NCBI GenBank assembly: GCA_003568945.1 | Contig: BDIP01000057.1 | Location: 1 to 35,579, forward strand | Direction: 5' to 3' | Source of the DNA: Kipferlia bialata | Taxonomy: Eukaryota > Fornicata | DNA length: 35,579 nucleotides | Part shown: in pieces, positions 20,732-32,487 of the stretch | How the letters are laid out: each line of letters starts with the position of its first letter | Numbering within the stretch: the stretch's first letter is position 1 | Made by a program: the position numbers and the translations under genes | The notes under the pieces: model-generated | Database searches by the model: none | The model's input: the letters and a program-made list of their open reading frames with translations, nothing else | Told to the model about the DNA's origin: nothing

Positions 20732-23700
20732 GTACTCCAAGTATAGATAGTATAGTATTGTATACTCTCAGCTAGTGATTGGATATATGTCTGTTCACTA
20801 TGACACTACTCCATGTATACTTGAATCTAGTGTTTGATTATATATTGTCACTATGATACTGACCCAGGTTCTCTAGACTGGCGCTAGATGCCGCACTGGC
20901 AGACGCTGACGCTGGTAGAGCCAGGGTATGCATGTGTATCTATGTGGTAATGAAGGGATAAGTATATATATATATACATATATAGTTATATAATCCTCAC
21001 CCCCAGATTGTTGAGCTGCAGGAGGAGATGGGTAGTGTGGTTGATAGGGAGGGTGGGCTGAGGGAGGACCTAGGCCGTGCCCAGGCCGAGATTGCCTCTC
21101 TCAGGCATGATACTGATACTGACACCTATACTGATATTGATGCTGATACTGATACTGATACTGATACTGATACAGACACCTGATAGAGGCAGCCACCAAG
21201 AGAGACGGGGTGCAGAGACAGCTGATACAGGACAGGAACAGCCAGCTGGCAAGGGTACGCGGACGTATATTTATCTCTGAGTATATACTGTATATGTATA
21301 TACTGCATATATATATACTGTATTCCTCCTCACTCACACTTTCTGTTATCACTTTCTGTTCATTGTCACTGACCCCCAGATGAGTGGCCATGCCATACTA
21401 ATATGTGCTATGTATTTGTATGTGATGTTTCCTATGTCTTTCTACACGTCACCCGTCTTTCATTGTACTGACCTCCCAGATGAGTGGCCATGCCATATAT
21501 ATGTGTGCATACTATATGTACCTTCCTGTTCAATGTCACTAATTACTGACCCCCAGATGAGTGGCCATGCCACAGCCCAGATGGACGGAGGGTTCCACTC
21601 TGTATCACTGGCCATGTCTGCCACTCCCCAGGCATCGCAGCAGCCTGTGGATGGAGAGAGGGAGAGAGAGACTGTGCAGGAGGAGAGGCAACCCCTCTCC
21701 CCGTTCTCCACTGCCTCCCTTGACCACTCTCCCCAGACCCAGGGGGGTATAGAGGGTATAGAGGGTATGGGCATCCAGGATACAGACTATGCCGCTGAGG
21801 TGGCCAGGCTGACCCAGGCCCTGAGAGATGCAGAGACCAGGGAGAGACAGGGGGGGGAGAGGACTAGACAGGCGATGAAAAGGGCAGAGTACCTCTCGTA
21901 CCAGGTACTCACTATATCTTCTGCTATACATATATATATGCAGATACATTTATATATATATATATATATACATATTCTCAGTCCCCCCTCACTCCCAGGT
22001 CCAGGAACTGACATCACGCGTTACCGCAGCCGAGGCCAAGAACGGAGCAGAAGGGGATAGGGGAGCTGTGGAGAGAGACTGGGCCCAGAAGTTGGATGTG
22101 GCACATCACAGGGCACAGTCTGCAGAGAGACGGGCTGCAGAGGCAGAGGCGCTGGTTGCTGAGGCAGAGCAGAGAGAGAGAGAGTCGCTGGAGAGAGAGA
22201 GGGAGAGGGAGGGGAGGGACGGGGACATTGGGATGGCGCTCAGAGAGGCAGAGAGGGAGAGAGACTCTGCCGTGAGAGAGAGAGACGAGGCAGAGGCAGA
22301 GAAGGCTGAGTCTGAGGCATCCACGTCTACTGAGTTACACGCCCTCTCTCTCAAGGCAGAGACGGCTGAGAGAGAGAGAGACACCGCCCTGGACTCTCTC
22401 AGGGATGTGAGGGAGCAGGTGGAGGCGGCACAGGCTGAGTGTGACAGACTCAGAGCTGTGCAAGCCACATACTCTCCCCCTGCCGTCCACTACACCCCTT
22501 CCAAGGCTGCCCGTCCCGATCTCTCTGCGTTGGTGTCTGCTGTTCGTGACCTCTCCACCTCCCTAGGTGTCAGGATGGAGAGGGGCACTGCTTCCGCAGA
22601 CACCCAGTCCCTAGTTGACACTCTGTCCCAGTGCACCTCTGAGGCCAGGAGGCAGAGGAGACAGGGGGAGAGAGAGCGGCAGAGACAGGCCAGGTCACCC
22701 TCGAGCACCGACTCTGAGGCATCTGACTGCATCGCTAGGATCAGAGGTGCCCTATTTATGGGAGGACTGGATATGCCTGCTGACTCTGACCCCGCTGAGG
22801 TGGTGGAGCAGATACTGGCCGAGAGAGACACCCTCTCACTCAGACTCAGGACAGCTCAGGCAGAGCTGGATGCACAGGTATCAACTATTGACATACACTC
22901 AAACCCTCTCCCCTATAGTGTATTGTACTTGAGACATAATTGAATGTATTCCTCACCCTTCAGGCTGCCTACATGGCTGACCAGTCAGACTCTGACACAG
23001 ACACAGAGGGAGATGGTCTGGGAGGTAGAGGAGAGAGGGAGAGGGCCCTTGCTGCCCAACTCTCACAGGCTGAGGACAGGTGCACATCCCTCAGTGCAGA
23101 GCTGAAGGAGAGAGAGAGAGCTATGGCAGCCTTGACAGCCAGGCAGACCCAGACACTAGAGGGACACAGGAGTGATCTCCGTGCTGCACGTAGCCAGGCC
23201 ACTGAGGCAAGGGAAGAGGCAGCCACTGCTTCTGCCAGTGTCGCCTCCCTTACTGACCAGTGCTCTGCCCTTCAGACCCAGCTAGATGCAGAGAGAGAGC
23301 GGTGCCACGCTGCCGAGGAGAGCCTCCAGGAGGCCCTCGCTACCCCTTCAGTCACTACTACCACTGAGCCCGGTGAGGTGGATGCTCTGAGAGAGCAGGT
23401 GGTAGCTCTCCAGGCCGACCTTGAGCAGGCAGAGAGAGATGCTCAGGCTGCACGGGATGAGGCTGCAGCTGCAACGCTCTCTATGTCGACAATGGCATCA
23501 GGTATGGCTACCGATACTCAGCTCCAAGAGCAGCAGAGGCAGCTGGAGGATCTGACTGAGCAGCTCGAGGAGTCTGAGGGTACCCGCAGACACCTGACTG
23601 CCACTCTGAGTGCTGAGAGGGATAGGGAGAGAGAGACAGCACAGAAGCACGCAGAGGAGGTAGCATCACTGACTGCTGAGGTGGACACTCTGAGGGAGGA

Positions 23701-26700
23701 GGCGTCTACCCTCAGGGGTCAGCTAGAGGAGGCCCGTACACCTGAGACCCACACCCCGACCCCCCCCCCCTCCCCCCTGTCTGTCACTGTTGACAAGATA
23801 GAGACCATGCTGGGTCAGGCGGGTATGGGGGCAGAGGGGGAGCGCCCATCATCCCCCCAGGCACTGGAGTTCCGGCTCTCTGTGCTGATAGCAGAGAGGG
23901 ACAGGCTGAGGGAGGACCTCCAGACTGCTCTCTCCACCCACACCCAGCCTGCCTTTGGCTTCGTAGAAAGGGTGCAGGGAGGGGAGGGGGACGCTACACC
24001 CACTGCCGCTGAGGCCCTGGCCTTGACTAGCAGGGTGCACCAGCTCGAGGAGTCTGTTGCTACACTGCAGGCAGAGAGAGACGCACTATCCGGCGTGGCC
24101 ACCTCTCTTGTGGCACAGAGAGACGCCTTGCGCCAGGAGAGCCAAACGAGGGTGGAAGCCCTAGAGGCAGAGGCGGACTCTCTGGCGGAGGAGAGGGACA
24201 GACTGCAGTCAGAGACTACTAGGCTGGAGGGGCAGGTGGAGTCTCTTGCTACAGAGAGGGATACCATCTCCAGTGACAGAGACTCACTCTCTTCTGAGAG
24301 AGATAGACTGCTTAGTGAGAGAGATCTACTCGCTGCCAAGGCTGATCGTGCTGATGTCCTAGAGGCTGAGTGCGCCAAGGTATCCGAGGAGAGAGACAGC
24401 CTGTCTCTGGAGAGAGATACCTTGCTCGGTCAGATCACCTCCCTGGAGGCCGAGGGGGAGAGACTCACGGCAGAGTGTGAGACACTGCGTGAAGCGGCCG
24501 CTGAGAGTGATACTGTGGCAGAGGGGGCAGAGGACAGTACCATCCCATCCCTCACGGCCACCGATGCCACTGCTCTCGAGGACATGACTCTGATGAGGGA
24601 CACTGCCCTTGGAGAGAGGGATACTGCTCTTGAAGAGAGAGATGCTGCTGTTGGAGAGAGAGATTCTGCTCTTGAGGAGGTGGACCGACTCAGCCAGGTG
24701 GTGACTGACACCCAGATACAGCTGGACGAGGCATCCGCCAGGGTGTCTACCCTGGAGGGGACCGTTGCCACTCTGGTTGCAGAAGCCGATGGTCGCAGGG
24801 GGGAGCTGGCTGGGTTGGAGGCTCACGTCACAATGGACCAGGAGGCAATGCACGCAGCAGAAGAGAGAGAGAGGGTACTCACTCAGGAGAGAGATGCAGC
24901 ACGTACAGACCTCTCTCAGGCGATGGAGAGAGAGGGAAGGCTGCAGGCTACCGTCGCTGAGAAGGAGGCGAGGATAGCTGAGCTTGCCACCTCCCTCCGT
25001 ATTGTACAGGAGGACAACGACACCATCAACCCTGAGTATGCCATGCTGAGGGAGAGGTACTACGAACAGGCTGATACCCTGGCACAGACTCAGCGGGAGG
25101 CAGCGACAGCTCTTGGGGAGGCCACTGCCAAGAGTGCCTCTCTCACTGAGGAGAGAGATGCCCTGCTCGCGGGTGTCTCTGAGGCCCAGACTGCACTGGC
25201 TGCAGAGAGAGAGCAGCTGGGTAGGGCCCAGGAGAGAGTGGCCTCTCTGCAGGCTAAGGTGGAGCAGGGAGAGGAGGCCCTGTCTACTGCTGAGGCCGAG
25301 GTCAGGGTGCTGAGGGAGAGGGAGAGAGAGCTGCAGGAGGAGAGAGACGCCCTGCAGGTCTCCCTGACCCAGACCCAGGCCAGACTCTCTGAGGTTGAGG
25401 AGGCTCAGACACTCACCTTAGAGGAACTAACACCCTCCCCCTCACCCTTCCAAGTGACAGAGACTGTGCGTGCCACTGCTGAGCTGTGTGGTGCCCTGGG
25501 TGTCGAGGCCCCAGCCGATGGGTCCCTGGAGGGTGTGGCCTCTGCCCTCATGGCATGCACCCACAAGGCATCGAGGGCGGCACCTGCCAGCCCAGACTCT
25601 GATGCACTGGCCAGGATCAGAGGTGCCCTCGCCATAGCTGGCATGGTGTCAGAGGGTGTAGGGGCAGAGCAGGCGGTGGAGCAGATGCTAGTTGAGAGAG
25701 ACGCCCAGGCTCTGAGACTGCGTACCCTGGAGAGGGAGCTTGAGATGCAGCAGACATTCATAGCATCCATCGGTCCTGATCAAGAGGCAGCTAGGGAGAG
25801 AGACGAGGAGGCAGAGGAAGACGCCAGTGTGGTAGAGGAACTACGCGATAACCTGGACGCTGCACTGCAGAGAGAGGAGCGTGCAGAGGCTGAGCTTGAG
25901 GACGCCACCGAGGCTCTCTCTCGGCAGAAGGAGGAAGCGAGAGAGAGGGAGACTGCACTGAGTGAGGAGATTGCCGCTGCCAGGTCACAGATCGAGTCCC
26001 TTCAGACCCAGTTGGACACTGTTAGAGGGGATGCTGTGAGGGCCGCGCTGGAGTCTGGCAGTCAGTCCCCGTCCTCCTCCAGTGATGCGAGTGACCTGGC
26101 GGACAGGGCAGAGACTGCTGAGAGGCAGGTGGCCAGTCTGCTTGTGCAGCTCTCCTCTGCCAGGAACAGTCTGCAGGAGGCACAGGCTAGGAGCACCGGT
26201 CTGACCCAGGAGGTGGAGGCCCTGGAGTTGGTGGCGTCTAGGGTGAGACAGGAGGAGAGTCAGCTGGGGACTGCTCTCGGCCAGTCTGTGAGTGAGAGAG
26301 AGAGTCTCTCAAAAAGGACTGAGTCCCTGTCTATGGAGAGAGACGCCCTTATGGCAGAGAGAGACAGTCTGGCCCTTGAGCTAGTGTCAGCCAAGAGACA
26401 GACAGACACCCTGCAGAAGAAGCTGGAGTCTCTGTCCACTACCCATGCCACTCTACAGACTCAGCTGGCAGAGAGGGAGAGAGAGATGTCTGCTCAGCTG
26501 GCATATGCCGAGGCCGCTAGGGATAGGGTCACAGCTGAGAGGGACGCCCTCGATGCAGAGAAGGCAGGTGTCCTAGAGCCGGTGCAGGAGATGCAGAGTA
26601 TGATACGCACCCTGACTGCTAGGGTGCAGGAGGCTGACACCCTGAGGTCAGAGAGTGAGGCCAAGGTGACCGAGGCTGAGGAGAGGGAGAGAGAGAGTGA

Positions 26701-29526
26701 GGCCAAGGTGGCTGAGCTGGATGCTGAGCGTATCACTCTCCTGGCAACGGTGGCTGATGTTGAGGAGAGAGAGAGAGAGACTGAGGCCAGAGTGGGCCAG
26801 GCTGTCTCTGCCCTAGCAGCTGCAGATGCCCGATCTGCCCACCTGACCCAGGACCTAGCCTCCTGCCGTGCCAGACTATCTGAGGCAGAGGCCAGGGTGG
26901 CTGAGGCAGTGTCTGAGCTAGGTATGGCCACAGAGAGAGAGGGGGCGATGGAGGCCATGATAGAGGAGGAGCAGGGCAACACGGCAGCCGCACTCAAGCG
27001 TGCACAGGCTGCAGAGGCCAAGGTTGGCGCTCTGGAGAGACAGGCCAAGCAGGGCGTGGCCACTGCTTCTGAGGTCGAGACTAGTCTGCGCTCTGAGCTA
27101 TCCAGCATGCAAGGCGCTCTCGAGACAGAGAGAGTGGCCGCTGAGAAGAGTGCTGTTCAGGCTGCGAGGAATCTAGAGGAAGCAGAGAGACAGAGGGTGG
27201 CACTCGAGGAGCGGGTGTCTGGTCTGACTGCCAGGCTGGCCTTTGAGGCTGAGGAGGCAGCCCAGAGGGAGACTGTGAGTGCTGCCACTCTCCGTGCATG
27301 TCGCGAGGAGGTGGCGTCATGCAGGGCCACCCTATCCGAGGTGACTGACCAGCTGCACACTGCTAGGCAGGAACTCTCTGTTGCCAGAGAGTCTGAGGTG
27401 TCTCTGCAGCAGAGACTGACTGCCTCTGAGGAGAAGGTGACTGGTGCGGCGTCTGTGCTGTCTGAGAGTGGAGAGAGACTGGTGGCACTCGACACGCAGT
27501 GCCGCACACTGACAGGGAGACTGGCAGAGGTTGAGGGAGAGAGAGAGAGAGATGCTGCCAGGTCTAGGGAGACCATGAGTGCTCTCCGGAGTGATGTCAC
27601 TTCTCTCAAGGCCACTCTCCACTCTGTGGAGCAGGCCAGAGACACAGCTGTGTCAGAGCTGGCCGAGGCCCAGGGCTACATCGACACGCTACGCGATAGG
27701 GCAGAAGGCGCAGAGACACGCTTTGGCCAGGTTCAGGGACAGCTCTTAGGAGAGGTGAAGAGAGCCTCAGATGCCCAGGTACACACTGGTAGAGTAATTG
27801 TGTATATTGTTTCAGTACTACCTTGCTTGACTGACTCCAGAACCAGGTCCTAGCTGCCAACAAGAGGTGTGCCGCCCTCGAGACCCAGCTGGAGAGTGCC
27901 CAGCAGGCCGTGGCTGCAGCAGGTGCCAGGCACTCTGAGGCTATGTCTGAGGCTATGGAGCAGGTACAGCAGGAGACCACATTCCAAGTGGGCCAGGCCC
28001 AGATGAGGGAGAAGGCGGCCGAGGGAAGGGCCAAGGAGGCCCAGGCCAGGCTGGGCGAGGCTGTCAGCAGGGTCTCGTCCCTGCAGGCCTCTCTAGCTGA
28101 GTCTGGGAGTGCCCTGGATGAGACCAAGGCTGAGTTGGGACGGGCTCAGGCACAGAGACTGGGAATGCAGGAGGAGCAGACACAGTCAGTCAGAGAGGCA
28201 GAGAGAGAGAGGGACACGGCCAGGAGAGAGAGAGACGAGGCGCAGCAGGAGATGGCACGCACTGAGGCTGATCTCACTGCCAAGCTCCAGGCCATGTCTA
28301 TGCGGATCGAGGCAGCAGAGACACTCCGGGACACATCATCTGTAGGTGCAGGCAGGGGCCTCACCATGGGTAACCTTATGGACGGGTCCTCTAGGGTATC
28401 TGACGCAACACTATCTACTGATGAGGTGAGCGAGGTGCTGCGGCTGACGGGAGAGCTCTGCCAGTCGATGGGCGTGGACGTGCCTCCCTCCAGCTCAGTC
28501 GAGACTGGACAGTCGACAGTGGCACAGGGAGACACACAGGGACAAGCAGAGAGAGAGAGACGCCACCTGCAAGAGGTAGCCGAGGCTCTGGTTGCATGCC
28601 GGCGCCGGTCTGACTCCCTCTCCCTCTCTCGGCAGAATGGGATCCCCTTCATCACCAAGGGACCCCTGTCTCCCCTCCCGGGCGGTTCCTCGTCTCCCCC
28701 CAAGCCCCTCTCCCCCCACCAGGCCGAGGCCCTTGCCAGGATATGCGGTGCCCTACACGCTGCTGGGCTGGACAAGGGGATGGATGCTACAGACACCGGG
28801 GTCAGCTCACTTACGGTGGCAGACAGGGTGACTGACGTGCTGACTGACAGATACCACCTGGGGCTGAGGCTGGAGGCAGAGAGGGCGGCACAGGACGCCA
28901 GGCCCCACACCCCTGTGTCATCTGGGAGGGTACATGTCTCACCGTCTCTCTCGCCCAAGGAAGACGGAGAGAGAGGGAGGGAGAGAGAGAGAGAGACTGC
29001 TGGTGAGCACTCTGGATCGTGGCACACACCCCACTCTGGTCGCTATGGTAGAGAGGGGTCCCCAGCCGGACCCAGTCCCGCTGAGGGCCCTAGAATGAGT
29101 GACCGCTACGGTTCCTCTGGGGCTGTGCGTCCCTCCCAGCTTGGCAGTGGTCTAGAGTCCCTCGGTACCCTTCCTAGCTGGGTGAGGCACATGGTTGTTA
29201 GGGTGGACGCCCTTGTGAAGGAGGAGGGGCCTGGTCTGGAGGTAGTAGTGCTGTCCAAGAAGCAGTACCGGAGCCTCAAGGACTCTGCTATTACTCAGCT
29301 CTATGACCAGGCCAGAGAGTTCCACGGGATGGTCACGAGTCCAGACGTAGTCGTTCCCAGTGCTAGGGCCAGCAGGGTCTCCCAGTCATCGGGTAGACTG
29401 TACGCTGGGTCTAGGAGGCACCTGGGTGACACCCCCTCCTCTGCATCCCTTGGGGCTAGGGCTAGGTCTAGGGGTAGGGCAGGGGACACCAGGCGGCCGT
29501 CAGGTGTATCTCCCTCTCCCACTTAA
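20448..29526 (+). CDS. Gene 3: leucine-rich-repeat and coiled-coil giant protein, 5' end unresolved
   Basis: Likely a cytoskeletal, centrosomal or membrane-tether scaffold (inference from architecture). Exons: 20448-20564, 20631-20731, 20868-20925, 21007-21104, 21176-21254, 21557-21904, 21999-22877, 22964-27778, 27841-29526 (TAA); all join in frame to 2,726 codons. It opens with the last LRR and cap of an LRR domain (LRELDISFNPLSSVNEL; then YRSCTVYFLPQLSSLD), so earlier LRR exons and the start are missing. The rest is Glu/Ala/Arg-rich coiled coil with tracts such as SERDRLLSERDLLAAK, broken by three copies of an unrecognised module (residues about 441-560, 1390-1490, 2361-2519). The C-terminus has a short ordered part (LPSWVRHMVVRVDALVKEEG) and a Ser/Arg/Gly-rich tail. 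Exon 8 (4,815 nt) is exceptional among the short exons around it. Golgin- or myosin-tail-like similarity would be expected from composition alone. Confidence 0.88.
21105..21175 (+). other. 71-nt GC-AG intron made of a GATACT hexamer array
   Basis: The intron starts gcatga and ends gatacag. Removing it joins ...EIASL-R to HLIEAATKRDG in frame (AG|A codon). Reading through gives alternating Asp/Thr and then a TGA. About ten GATACT-like units fill it. The GC donor is the only non-GT donor in the models here. Confidence 0.75.
21367..21575 (+). repeat. Three acceptor/start copies before gene 3 exon 6
   Basis: ccagatgagtggccatgcca occurs at about 21376, 21475 and 21554; only the last continues into the exon 21557-21904. 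Each copy begins with ATG right after the AG. Confidence 0.9.
22521..22877 (+). repeat. Gene 3 module copy 1
   Basis: This codes for a non-coiled-coil segment: SALVSAVRDLSTSLGV, VDTLSQCTSEARR, ARIRGALFMGGLDM, VVEQILAERDTLSLRLRT. It ends exactly at the exon 7 donor. It shares four conserved helical blocks with copies 2 and 3. Confidence 0.82.
25452..25753 (+). repeat. Gene 3 module copy 2
   Basis: Blocks: VRATAELCGALGVEAP, VASALMACTHKASR, ARIRGALAIAGMVS, AVEQMLVERDAQALRLRT. They are collinear with copy 1; the ARIRGAL and ERD..LRLRT blocks are nearly identical in protein while the DNA has diverged. Confidence 0.85.
28427..28902 (+). repeat. Gene 3 module copy 3 (diverged, longer linker)
   Basis: Blocks: VLRLTGELCQSMGVDVP, VAEALVACRRRSDS, ARICGALHAAGLDK, RVTDVLTDRYHLGLRLEAER. 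Order and spacing match copies 1 and 2, except for a Pro/Ser-rich insertion between the second and third blocks. Confidence 0.78.
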
Positions 29527-29801
29527 CCCTTCTGTGGCAGAGTAACTCTTTCTACGATGGCCAGTTTTGGCCCAAGTGCTTTCCAACGTGTGTATGTAAC
29601 CTTGTATAGTTGTGTGTTCTTTGTGTGTACTGTTATGTTCGTTGCCGAATAGATCAGGCAATGGTGACTCCAGTGATACCGAATCTATTATTATTATGGG
29701 CCTATGACAAAGACATGATGGCTTCCAATCACACACATCTCCTCTCAGCGTCTACCCCTTCCAATTATCACTGTGAAGTATGTACACCAAACACTTAGAC
29801 T
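29527..29801. other. Convergent intergenic region between genes 3 and 4
   Basis: 275 nt between two stop codons on opposite strands. Nothing coding is seen; it should hold both 3' UTRs. Confidence 0.75.
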
Positions 29802-32441
29802 TCAGTGCCTCCGTCCCTTGTTCTTCTTCTTCTGGCCTCCCTTCTTGGACTTGCTACTGGAGATGAGACAATAATACTACTAACATGATACTATCATTTT
29901 ACATGGCAAAATGTATCCTACTATATCACGCACCGAGCCTTCTTCGCTGCCTTCTTCTGCTGTGCCTCTTCAGCCTGTCTCTGCACGTCCTCCTCGTGCT
30001 GCCTCAGGGCAACGGCAAAGGGCATGTCTGAGGTCAGGGGAAATGTACTTGTGAAGGTCAAAAGTAATGCAGATGTGATTAACAATACGATAGTCGCTAT
30101 CGAGAAAGGTACGAGTGACCCACCTGGATCTCTGTCGACATAGGGGAACTCGAGGGGCTGGGATGAGAGCAAGCATAGACCTGAAACGCAACTACTATGA
30201 CATTCATGTTATGACACTGAATCTCCCATCCAGTAGACTAAGGGTGTCAGACACTCAATACCTTGTAGTACTCGCAGGTACTTCCCTTCTCTCCCCTTGC
30301 AAGGGCAGGGCGCTGGTGTGAGAAAACAACACTCTATAGATAGCAGAGAAGTATGGTACGTCTGTGAAGACTTGACCGCACCTCAGCCCACGCCTTGGCC
30401 TGCTCTAATCCCATGTGGTCACCCTCAGACAGCATCTGAAATGAGGAGAGATCCAAAGAGAATGATTAGAAAAACACAACACACGCGACCATTCATTTGT
30501 TCGCCGCGTGCATACCTTGCACTTCAGGGCCTCCAGGGCGTGATATCCAGCAGCGTCGGACCTAGGCTCGTCCTCCAGTGCAGTGAACAATGCCATGGTG
30601 TGGCTGGGAATTAGGATGTGTCAACGCTTCACAACATACTCACACCACATGTTTCATCATAATACAGGATCGGGTAACGTACATGTCCGCGACCAGGAAA
30701 GGGCTCTGGATGTCCTCCTCAATGAGGGAGATCAACTGGTATGAGCACACTATGTATATATATGATGTTGCATCCAACATACACTCGTTCCTTAGTCTCA
30801 GTGTCAATATGACAGCAACCTACCTCCTTTAGCTTTGGCAGCTGTCCCGGCTGGTAGTAATTCTTGGACTGTGGTAAGACACAAAACATCAAGAGAGAAG
30901 AGCAGATTACTACTGCTATTCGAACCTCATCATAGAGAGCCTGCATCTTCTTCCTTCTCCTGCGGCTGCGTGCCAGGGCCGGCCCTGTTAGAGAACACAG
31001 CTCACAGTCGCAGCTGCTGAGGGGAAGAGTGGGGTGGAGAATCGGAGATTACATTCAGTAAATGCATGTCTCTGGCCGTCCAACACAGAAATACAATTCC
31101 AAATAGGAATTTCCAATAGTGTACCTAACTCTACGCTGTTCCAGCAATGTATCGAGCTCCTCCTTGCCCATGCTGATGTGAGAAAGAAGTAATATATAAT
31201 ACATATATGCTAATGAGTATTAAATATATATTACCGTGAGCAACGTATAGAGTCTGAAAGCTATACGTAGTAGTGTGGTATATATATATCCGGGTATCAC
31301 CACGTACGTGAAGTTGTGGTCGTCGATGACGTATGCCACAGTCATCTCCTCCCCCTCCTCAATGTCACGCATGGCACGGTACCGCATGTGGTTCTGGAGT
31401 AAACAACTCCAACGACGCGCAACCACCATAACATGTAAGGCCGATGATAATATGAGAGAGTCATACAATGCATATATACGACAGAATACCTTCTTGGAGA
31501 GAGTGTCGAGACCCAACACATTTGGCACGCAGTTGTGACGGAACCTGAGTCAACAAGGTACACTGAAGTAGAATTAGAAGTATCTAAACTAGATTACCAC
31601 TATCTAGTGTCCACACCTGCAACCAAAGAGGTAGACATGCATTCTGTCATCTGCTCCAGTTGTACTATTGCACATGAATATGCTGCTAGCCCTTGCAGCA
31701 GAGCCAACGTCACTGAAGATGAGAGCGCAAGGCGGAGAAACTAAATACGCATTGTTGGTGTACAGACATCTAATCACAGTAATACCAGTATGCGCACCTG
31801 TCTGATGTCTCTCTCAGCTGCCAAAAGGCTGCTCTCTGAGCCGGAGATATTCTCTGCAGCTTATCCAAAAGAAGACTGCCAATACTGAGGTAAGAAGAGA
31901 ACGATACAGACACAAGACTGCCTCCGACTCGGTCACGGGTAGTTGACTAATATTTCAAGTACTTGTGCTATTCATCATGATTACTACTTACTCTCTGACA
32001 TATATGCATTTCATAAACGGGCAATAGGTGTGTGAGAGTTAGCAGTACCTAGCCCCACTGCCTCCGATGAGGTTTGCGTCAAGTTGGGTCAGGGATAGTA
32101 GTGGAGCCTCGTCCAGGATCAGCTCTCCCTGAGGGTCAGATCACACATAGACAACCACACTCAATCTAGATATGCTTACCCTGATGATGTGTCTTGTGGC
32201 CACCACTCCCATGCCCTTTCCCTCTATGGGCACCACTGACATGGGGGAGTAGCAAGGTGGGACAACACGACCGGCAGCAGAAAGGTCTGGTGACTCCCTA
32301 GACGTCAGTGACCTGACAAACCACCATATACACTATACACACTATATATAGCTATGCCCTACGGACTGATAACAAACTCATACACCATATGTAGATATGT
32401 GGGTGAACGTACGCTGGAAGGGAACCCACGCCAAGAGCCAT
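29802..32441 (-). CDS. Gene 4: SMYD-like SET-domain protein, complete, no MYND finger seen
   Basis: Predicted SAM-dependent protein-lysine methyltransferase family member. Exons in transcript order: 32441-32413, 32312-32180, 32128-32049, 31884-31798, 31712-31617, 31544-31490, 31393-31308, 31172-31125, 31016-30926, 30868-30824, 30735-30683, 30603-30516, 30435-30382, 30312-30262, 30157-30124, 30027-29934, 29856-29802 (TGA); 392 aa, in frame throughout. Start MALGVGSLPA is chosen because its donor joins exon 2 in frame. SET N-lobe: EGKGMGVVATRHIRGELILD. The NHSC-like motif reads RFRHNCVPN, so the usual Asn is Arg. SET C-lobe: AMRDIEEGEEMTVAYV. Post-SET zinc-type cysteines: SCDCELC. A helical C-terminal region follows and a Lys-rich tail ends KNKGRRH. 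No Cys/His-rich MYND segment is visible in the SET insertion. Introns are short and lack exon copies. Confidence 0.9.
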
Positions 32442-32487
32442 GGCACCAGGGTGGGAGGATGGGCACTATGGATCAGTACCAGAGGTA

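Noticed and set aside
23815-24378. Long Ser/Leu-rich antisense open frames across gene 3
   Set aside because: They are the complement of GAG/GCT-rich coiled-coil codons; no acceptors, donors or conserved motifs support them.
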